Shown here: positions 48,701 through 59,200 of the stretch, in pieces | Position numbering within the stretch: the stretch's first letter is position 1 | Layout: the number at the start of each line of letters is the position of its first letter | Assembly (NCBI GenBank): GCA_005406025.1 | Contig: BGZK01001304.1 | Location: 1 to 64,000 of the forward strand | Length of the DNA stretch: 64,000 bases | DNA from: Eumeta japonica | Taxonomy: Eukaryota; Arthropoda; Insecta; Lepidoptera; Psychidae | Direction: 5' to 3' | Made by a program: the position numbers and the translations under genes | The notes under the pieces: generated by a model | What the model saw: the letters and a program-made list of their open reading frames with translations, nothing else | What the model was told of the DNA's origin: nothing | Databases searched by the model: none

Positions 48701-50201
48701 TATGTAAATTGCACAAATTCTTGTATTATACACAACACAAATACGTTACGTAACACTTTATTCTAAATTAGGATGACGTTGTAGTAAATGTCACCCGATG
48801 CAGTTTTTGATCTCATAAAACTGCATCAAATGCTGTATACCCTATTCGAATCGACAGCTTGATTTACAAAACAACTATGATAAAATATTTAATATATGAC
48901 ATGTAAGTAATTTTATATAGCGCGAAACTTTGAGCAATAATGTTTTCTTTCTTTTCGAGCTCAACACTTGCCTAGAATTTTTGTTGAAATATGTCACCGC
49001 GATAAAGAGTCGAACCCGCTTCTTTTGTTGTAATAGTCCCACTTGTCACCTCAGCACAATATAGATTGCCAAATGAGGCTTCGATTATTACTACATAATT
49101 ATACTTTGTCATTAATCCAGAATTTCTATAAATCATATATAGCTGTTTGGTAACGGTCGATAGAGGGTCAATTTATTTGTGATAGTATATATACAGTGGT
49201 CCTTAATTTATTCATACGCAGAAATACCAGTAGTTGTTTGTACGATTTTGAATTCAATTTTATAATATCTGTTCTTTATTAGGTCTGTCCATTAATTATT
49301 TGTATCAAAACACCCAATCGTACAAATGTACAAGAAAGACCGAAAACTCCGCCCATACAAATATTTTTGACTTCGAGACATGCTAATATTACTTACGTCA
49401 TCATCAATGCAGAACTGGTGCGCGTTGATGGTCACATTTTCGGTGGCCAGCACGTCAATGACTTCGCTGGGCGCTTGCGCGAACATTTTGCTTTCGCGGA
49501 AATCTGTAATTTAATTATTAGTTTTTAATTTAACAATCATTTATAACATGTTACCTAATCTAAAATCATATTTCAATCGACAATATAATTTCTAAACAAA
49601 TAAATTACAGGATACCAGTATATAAGCATGAAAATTAAGGCCCCATAACTATGGAATATAGTTTTGATACCAGCACGGCTTTGTGAGTGCTCGCAAGATT
49701 TTATGTGTACGTTCGATAACTGCAAAAATGCTTTCAGGATGCCCTTGAGTGTGCAAAGCTTTTATAGTGTTCAGGGCATGTCTGCAGAATGCTCATGTGG
49801 ATGGCTTCTGTGCTTTGCAACCCAGGGCCTCGATAGCTTCAACACTCTCCTAAGCATGATCACTGGTCGACAACCCATTTGACTGCATATACATATAACC
49901 AAGTTATTTTAATCCAAGTCAGAAAATATATTACTTAGATATTAAATAATTTTTTGATATAATAATAATTTTGTACGATAATTTTATATCTAATAATTAT
50001 TATGAATAGAGAATTTATAATGAAATGAGCAGTTAATTTAAATTAGGAATTGAATTTAATAAATAATTGCGCCGTCGACGTGCAAGCTGCGGGAGATGGT
50101 AACTAAAATGAATGTTTATGTTAATAAAAGTAGTATGAACGTAAGCGTCAGCTAAGACTAAGGCGATAGTCTTTGACAGAGGCAAAAGCACGACTGAACG
50201 C

Positions 50202-50248
<47 letters not shown>

Positions 50249-53200
50249 CAGAAGGTGAGAGGGTCAAACTAGTGAAAGAGTTTGTATACTTGCATAGTCT
50301 GTTTACGAATGAGAGGAAACATGATAAAGATATCGAAAGGAGAGTAATTGGCATAATAAAGTGAATGGGGCCTTGCTTACTATTATGAACAGTAAAAGTG
50401 CCTCACGACAAGCGCGTTCGGCTATTTGTAATGGGGTCCTGGCCCCTAAGATTGTGTATGGTAGTGAAAGCTGGGTATGGCTGAAAAAAAGGAAGTGGAA
50501 TCAAAGCCGTGGAGATGAGATCGCTGTATTGAAGATTGTCTCGGAAAGCTAAATGTAGGAACAGTTATATCAGACAGCGATGAGGTCTGAAAGAAGACGC
50601 GATGATTAGAGCAGGAAAAGGTATGTGGCCGTGGTTTGGCCATCTAGAAAGGATGAATGAACGTAGACCGACAAAACGAATCTATAGAGCGAATGTGTGT
50701 GATGGAAAGGTCGGCAAGGGTTGCCCTAGAAAATCTTATGCAGACCATATCGTTGGCATATTAAAAAAGAGCTAAATTTTAAGCACCCGATACCAAAGAG
50801 CTCGTATGAAAAGATTAATGGATATCAGTGAAGCAAGAGAGATATGCAAAGATCGTACCGTGTTGAAAAATAGAAGTAGGCATGAGATTATATTATTATA
50901 ATAATTTATTTAATGAATTATTTTCAGACAATTTGCAAAATAATAAAATTTATTTATGAAAATTACGTAAACATAAAAAAGACATGAGTTCTATGTATAA
51001 CGTCATTATTAAAAACAAAAAAAGAGGCGTTAATTTCCTTATTTTGTAATTCAGGTATATATTCTATTAATTCTGTAATTACCAACATATGGAGGGAAGA
51101 GTATAATATAAGGGGGAAATGTATAAGAGAATATCCTAAAAATTAAAAATTGTCAGCGACGAATCTACACATGTAATAACTATAGTCCACGTATTTTGTA
51201 AGTAAACATTCTAGAAGCAAACACATCGATATTATCTCTGTAATTTTTTAATAGATAACGCTAGTAACAGTACAGTAGACAAAAAAAGAGTATACATTTA
51301 TGTATGTCTTGTTAGTTCTGTTTTTGTTCTTATATTTTCGTTGCTTTAGTTATTAGTTAATAGTTAATTAATTAGTTTTTATAATGTCTGGTAGACTACG
51401 ATAGTAATATACTAATTTCTAAAATATAAAGTATTACACATTGTTGTTTTGTGTATTCTTAAATATTTGTCCATCCACTAACATATTCATGATAGATAAC
51501 AAATCTAGACATGAATTTAAATTACTGTTAAATACCAAATCTCGAGGTACGATAGTTTTGTCATAAAGTGCACCACAAGAATGTACGAGTTGTAAAATTG
51601 GTTTAATGCTCGCTTCGTTTTGATTTTTTTATTTCAATATGGTTTTCTTATACATTTTTTTAATTTAAGTCTTTAATTTGTGAATAGTATAGTGAAACAT
51701 TAGTATAATGATACTATTCAATAATAAATTAAAAATATGAAACTGTTACATGTATAATAATAATAATTTGAAATCCAAATTTTTCAAAATTTTAGCTTCC
51801 AATAGTCTGACTATGAAATATAAAGTCAAAGATTATCTTAACTTTGTAATAAGAAGCTTTTCATACGTGAACATAATTTAGATTTTTATAATCAATAAAT
51901 GTGATCAATACCAATACAATCGCTATTTATCACCTTTTGATACCGGTAAGCACCAGTTTGTCAGATAAACTTCGCAAATAGAACCAGTTTTTACCGGTAT
52001 TTTGTGTCGGTATACTCATAGTACTTAATGTTCTACCAATTTATGCAAATGATATTTACATAATAAATCTAGATCGTTTTCGCTACGTACGTATATATAT
52101 AAATCATTTATTAAATGCTCATAATGTAAATTTTTTTTTACATTATGAGAGTTTCAGAGTTCCGTACCCAAAGAGTCCTAACGGGACACCGCTATTAAGG
52201 TTCCGCTGTCTTATATCCGTCTGTCTGTCTGTCCGTCCTCCAATCACAGGACTATTTTTAAATTGTAATATGTAGACACATAAAGTTTTTGAATGAAATT
52301 TAAAAATTAAGGGGGGTCCTTATACAAAAAACGTCTTTTTCTTCCATGTTTTTTTCTCGATTAATAATGATAATACATACAAAAGTGTATCGGCGTATGT
52401 AACGACGTGCTTGCATAAAAAGATTGATGGATGTCAGTGAAGCAAGAAAGATCGTACCATGTGGAAAAATCTACAGCCTCTGCCTACCCTTCTGGGAGAT
52501 AGGCATGAGTTCACATTATAATTTATTTGATGAATAATTTTCAGACAATTCGCATAATATTAACTGGGAAATAGGCGCAAATTTATACTATTATCACAAA
52601 CGTGTAATTAGCATAACTATAATACACATTCCTAAAAACCGGCCAAGTGTGAGTCGCACTTGTAGCAATTTGTTCCTGCGTCTACTACTTTAAAGATATT
52701 TACGAATAATCGCATATTCCTATAGCACTTCTCTGGTTTTTTACGCTATATCTAAAAATAGCGTAGCGGTAAATATTGTACGGTGATATAATTTTTACCA
52801 CTACTACTTACGGCTCTAGTGTGACTCCCACTTGGACGGTTTGTAGTATTTTTTTTGTTACACTAAAATGTGCTACCATTGCGAACCTTTCAGGCTGTCA
52901 GATATTCGATTTAATATTGTCCCTTCTAATTGCGATTTCGATGTTCACTTTGTGAACTCAAAGAAAATGACATACCTAAGAAACAATTTTTTAGCTTCGG
53001 TAAATTGAACCATTCAGTCCGTGACTTACGGAACACGTAGAGCTGTCATTACCGGACGTTCTCACCGTATTAGATACAATGATCTTTATCAACGTCCCAA
53101 CCTGTCCTTGGTTGATATGAGGAGCTTAACGAGCAAGCCCTTCGATTTGAAATAAATTTAATCGTGGAAGGGTACGCCTCGGCAGACACAGCAACAACAA

Positions 53201-56200
53201 AATGTCGTAATGATAAGAAAACACTGTGACAAATGTATTATTGTTTTTTTAAGAATATTATCATTTGAGATCGCTAAAAAATGGTCTCCAATCATAATGT
53301 TCATAGGTCGACATAAAAATAATATTGGTATACAATTATGTAAGAAATTATAGATACATTTAACCAATTCAACTTTTTTCGTCGACGACATACCCCAAAA
53401 CATTGGCAAAATTGATTTTAATTATACTACATTATAACTTTGATATATTTCGAATGTTCTAACTTAGCAAAATAGCAAAGTCACGATACAAAGACGAAAC
53501 TCAGATAACGAATTCTTTTGGACGAACATCAGTAGTTGCGTCAAAATAAAATGAAGACATTACTCTCTACTTAAAAGTTTCTGAAAAACAACCCCGCTGG
53601 TCAAAGACAAAGTATCTTATTACTTTAAGTGAGCAATTCTAATTTCATAAGCGGCTATCTCGGAAACGGCGCTCACGATCACGATGAAAGTCCTTATATT
53701 AATAAAAGTTTGACTTTCAATTTTATCTATACTGATGTTTTCTCTGGAAAAATGGAGTTTTTTTATAAGCTTTGCTTTATTTAACGCCATTCATGGAGTT
53801 TTCAAGTAATTACCTTGCTACGTCAATGTTCCTGAACTTTAAATGACCACTAAATAAACAAAATAAGTACATACATTTTGCATATTATGTTATATGTGTA
53901 TATTTTTTATTTATGCACTTATTGTTGAAAATAATATAAAAGCGACTTTTCGCACGGGAGGCTATTATAATCCCACGGCAAACTTAAAAGGAACGGAGCA
54001 AAGTTCAGTTGCACAAGTACTCATTCGTTATCGTAGAAGCATAGATGTGATTGCACTTATTGCACGTGCTTAAGACCTTACTTTTATTAGACCTATTACA
54101 TAATTTTGAAAGGCCAGACCTGGCGAAATAGACATTTCTTTCAATTTGAGATAATGAACTCTAAGCGTTCTTCACTGGCTGAGTTCGGTTCGAGGCTTAC
54201 GCAAAAAAAAATACATATTATTAACTGGACATAACTTAAAAGACTCGATCGATAGAACACATTTAGATATTTCACCGATAAATAAACTCTATCGTGCCCG
54301 GTGTCGCCATCTCAGGCGATGACGTCAATCGAAATGATAATACGTCGAAAACAGACCATCACAATGTCGAAAAACAAAAAGTTATCATCCTTGCCATTAT
54401 CATCCTAATCACATTTTTATCCAATTCATGTTCGTGCAGTCACGTATATATCACTACAACGTTTAAAGATTTGTTGACGTTTCGTTTCCTAATCTCCAAG
54501 GAATAATGCAAAAATGCAGATATTAATATTATTCACAAATTTTAAAAAGTAAGACGATTACATCTCTCAAAGTACTTTGACGTGTTCGTTATTTTGTTTT
54601 ATCAGATTTATCACCCCACTACTGAGGCATCCCCCCTCCCCAATCATTTTACTTCACAAGGACCTAACACTCTCTCTGTGGTACAAAACGAGTGGTTTAA
54701 TTCAACTTGAGCTCAAAACCGATTGGTTGATTCGCCCATCGTCTTCTCAACACCATTTTACAATTCATTATTACTAAAATTAATAAAACTGGCTTGAAAT
54801 AAATTATTTTTATTACTAATTAATTGACGGCATTCCTAATAAAAATCGAATCAATGATATATTATTAAGTTGAAATATATTTTCAATTTATAAATATAAA
54901 TATTCTCTAATTATTATTGTTTTCAAAGTAATAAGAAAAATTAATTGATTTCATCAACAAACTTTATTCTTTTTTATTATTTTACTTCATATTTATTTTA
55001 TTGGTATTTATTAATTATAAATTCTAATATTAACTAAATGTTAAATGTTTCACATCTTCCGGACGTCTTGTGTCAGCCAAAAGGTTTTATTTTAATTGAA
55101 CTTGTCTGCCTATTTCATCGAATTGAACGATTGTACATTCGAATTCAAGTATGTAACAATATGTTTATATATGTAAATAAATAGCTTTCCGCCCGCAGCT
55201 TCGTCCGCTTAGACATAGGATGGTTTCCTTCATCTCTTATATTGATCGATCTTGCTGCCAATCCCAGTTTCGCCCCCACTTTCAGTTTTGTTCCGGCTAC
55301 TTTTAATGTTGTATATCCCCATCACATTATTTATTCCGATCTGAGTCCTAGTTTCACTTTCGACCTCAGTCTCGTTCGTAATTTAGGTCTCGGTGCCGGC
55401 TTTCAATTATGCTACCCATTTCGCTTTTAAGTTGATGCCGCCATATCATGGTCCCGATCATCATCATCATCATCATCATCATTGCTCGACCTTCAGTCAA
55501 TTGCAATAACTAAAAGGGATAAGTCCCGATACACCGAAGGAAGCGTAAATATCGGGGGGAGTGTGGGTTCTAGTCTAGATTAGGAGTGACGAGAGCCAGC
55601 AGGTATTCGTGCAACCTTTAGCCAGAAACTGGATTCAGGATAGGTAATAGATACTATAATGTGTCAATAAATACAATAGTAAAGGGCAAGTTTCTTCTTT
55701 TTGGCTTCCGTTCTGCGTTTTCTTTCCTTGGTGCAGAGCTTTCAGTGTTTGCTTCTGGAAGTTGGTGTGGTCCATCCGCAGTTTTTTAATTTCTACGTTG
55801 CTTTTTGCTAATGTGGCCTATTCCCTTTGATTTTTGTTGTGATAAGTCACATGTGCTCTAAGGTAGCCTTTTTTCATAAATTTGTTTCCTCAGTTAATAT
55901 TCATTCTCCATTTTCTTTGCTCAGTATAAACTTTCGGTGCTAATGAGAGTTGATAGAGTTCATCCACAGCCTTCCTAATCTTTAATTTGCTTTGTTGTTC
56001 TTGGTTCCCATTGTAGTAACATGTCTATATATGCACATACGTATAAGAAATCTGAGATAGGTTTGTTTCTCCCGTTAGTCTTTTATTCTTCATTTTCTTC
56101 ACTTGGTGCAGAGCTTTCAGTGTCCGTTTCTGGGAGTTGGTATAGTTGATCTCCAGCTTTTTTGATTTCCGTTTTATTCTGAGCTAATGTGGCCCATTCC

Positions 56201-59200
56201 TCGTTACTTATTGTGATAACTGAAGTCTTGTCGGAGCGAATCTTCCCATATATAAATAGGACGTCCAACTTTTCTTTCTGTTGTAGTATATCTTAGGGCA
56301 GAGTTAAGTATGTGGGGTTGGTCTCTTCTTAAGAGATGACCGTGTTAGCATCTTCTTCTAACCTTGATGATTTTGGTGATTGTTTTTCCTTCGAGGATTT
56401 CTTGTGTTTTCAGTTTAGGTTCATTTCTTGCAGCTTGTAACGCTTGTAACGTCTTCTTGATGAAGGGAATGAGACCTTTTGCATTGCGGATTTCTTGTTT
56501 ACATCTTGCCTACATCGTGTCTCTTCGACTCAGCTCTGAAGTCAGGTACGTACCCAGATATTTAATTGTGACCACGGGAGCGATTAGGACTCCATTTATT
56601 TCATGTGTTTGTTTGGCTATGCTTTTGTTGATTGGATCTCTGACTAGCATCTTGGTCTTAGTTTCATTTAGTTTTAAGCCCACTGAAATTAGGATGCCGC
56701 CATATTCTGATTTATAGAAATCCGGGATAAGTGCTAGCACCAAAATAAAATATTGGCTATATTACTTGAAAATAGCATAGCATTTAATACCTAAAAGCCT
56801 TTTTAGAATCGACGTATCAGTTCAATTCAGTAGTACAAATACATGTATGATGTCGAAGACAAATGCTAAAATAGATTGCATAATAGCCTTCTCCATAAAA
56901 AAAACTGAAATTTGCCAAGTTTGACAATAATCAATAAAACGGTGTTGAATTTTAGAGATACAAGGAATAACCTTGTCAGAAAACTTACACTTAGCGAATA
57001 GTTAGGTACATACCATCGGTGAATTCTAAGGGCAGATTCCCATAAGAGTAACAGGTGAATCTGTTTTCCACCTCTCCTCGACCGGACGCCAGGATGATGA
57101 GCAGTTCGAAGCCGAGGCACGTGCCGAAGACGGGGAAGTAGTCGCCCGCGTCGTTGAGCTCCATCGCGACCTCGTAGATGTGCTGGCCGGCGTCCGCGTA
57201 CCCGTCCGACTGGTTGAAGTACGTCGCTCCTCCCGGGATCAAGACACTGTTTTGCACATGACAAGATAGATCAGAAAAATTTAAAAAGTTGAGCATGACA
57301 TATCATATAGGATTTACGACAATCAACTACCTCCCACGTCTCCGCTGGCATTGACAGAATATAATTTTCTTTCCATTTCCGCTCTTTATTAGAATAACGC
57401 AGATGACCAATAAATATGTATAATATATTATTGGACATATTTTTCAAGACAAAGAAAAAGTCACAAAAGTGTACATTTTGTTGGAGAGCCGTGCTGCGGC
57501 CAATGTGGCTGGAGCACAAAAATGGGCGAGCTCAACGGATGAAATACCAAACTCTCATAGAATGCAAACGTGAAGAAACAGCTTCCGCTGTTGCTTTTCG
57601 TCCATTAAACTAGAGTTCCATTGTAGCACTCCCCCTCCATCGTCCACTCACCCTCCAGCACCCTACATCACTCCATCAGATATCCTATTCCTATCCGACG
57701 CACTCTTGACTCTCTGGAGTTGAGTGTCCATGGCAGCGGTTACCACCTGGTATTCGGTGGTTCGCACGCCCCTTTACCTCCTTGATGAGCTATGTATATA
57801 ATTATTTGTCCGATAGTATGTAATGCATGATCAAATTAGCATACTGACAGACCAAAATTGTGACGTTACTCTGTTTAAATTAAAATCTAGTTGAATCCTA
57901 CTAAAATATTTTTTCAACATAAAACGTTAAAGGAAAATTATAAAAACGTATGTATATATATTAACGGTACACAAGTTTAACTAGTGTCACGCGTGAAAAA
58001 CGCATTCTAATCGTACAGTATTTTTGCGTGATGTTCGTGGAAATATATTCCATTGATACAAAACCGAATTCTAAAAATCATTGTTGCTTTTTCTGTTAGA
58101 GTTATTCAGACCTCAAGCATATTTTCGTAAGCATTTTCAATTTACAAACGCCGACCATTGGTCTGTGTGTCTGAACCAAATTGGTATGATTCTTATGTTC
58201 GACAAAAGAATACAATAATTTAAAGATATGAATACAAAAACGTAATATATCTCATAATTGGGAGTTAAATATTTATTTTATTTAATAACAAACAATGTAA
58301 TCAATCGTTAAAGTACAAAAATTACAGAATTGAAATCAATGAGTTGATTATTAGTTCTGTAAACAAATATTGGCACATGTAATTTATATTTTAATGCAAA
58401 ATATTACACAAAATAAAGCTAACTGCTACAAGAAATACCAAAACGACAAGAAGATCAAATAAGTGATGGAGAATTCGTATCAGCCCCACTTTCGCTGTGT
58501 CAGCTGTTGCCTTTATCGGCCGATAGTCCTACCCCAAACTAATGCTATCGATACACGGATTTGACAACATAAATCCATTCAATAAATTTTATCTATGTTA
58601 TATGTTGCATTATCACGTAGATAATTTCGGCTTATCTTAACGAATTGCTTGACTCAAAAAAATCAAAACGACGTTTGAATACTCACCAACTAGCGCACTG
58701 AATATTTACTTGTAGTGTAACATAAAACACTGAGAAATTAAACTGGGTTTTTTGATATGAAGATGACTCGTTTAATTTCGTTAACCACGATCTCTCTAAA
58801 GTAACACTTTCTGGTGCCAATGCATCATTGTCTATTCGCTACGTGCAAAATTTATGGTAGGGAAAGTAAATTCGACCGCAACACTCGCTGTTGCAGAAAT
58901 GGGAAGATTGTACATAGATACGTTTTGGATAAATTGTGGGTCAAACTTCAATGTAATTACCAATATTATCGAAATGGGACACAATATTTATTATTGTAAA
59001 TGGAAAAATAATATACAAATAAACTGCTAAATAAAAATTGAATTATCCGAACTATGTATAAAAAGTCAAAAATGTCAGGGAGCATTGATTACACAAGCAC
59101 GGTTTTGTACTTGCAGAACCTCAGCTATTAGGATAGTTTAACCAATTTTGACAAACTATTTTATATATTTAGCAAACCAAAATGCTCAAGTTTTTTGTTC

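Noticed and set aside
56364..56717. 117-codon plus-strand ORF
   Set aside because: It is the antisense of the minus-strand LINE block with the RT thumb motif.
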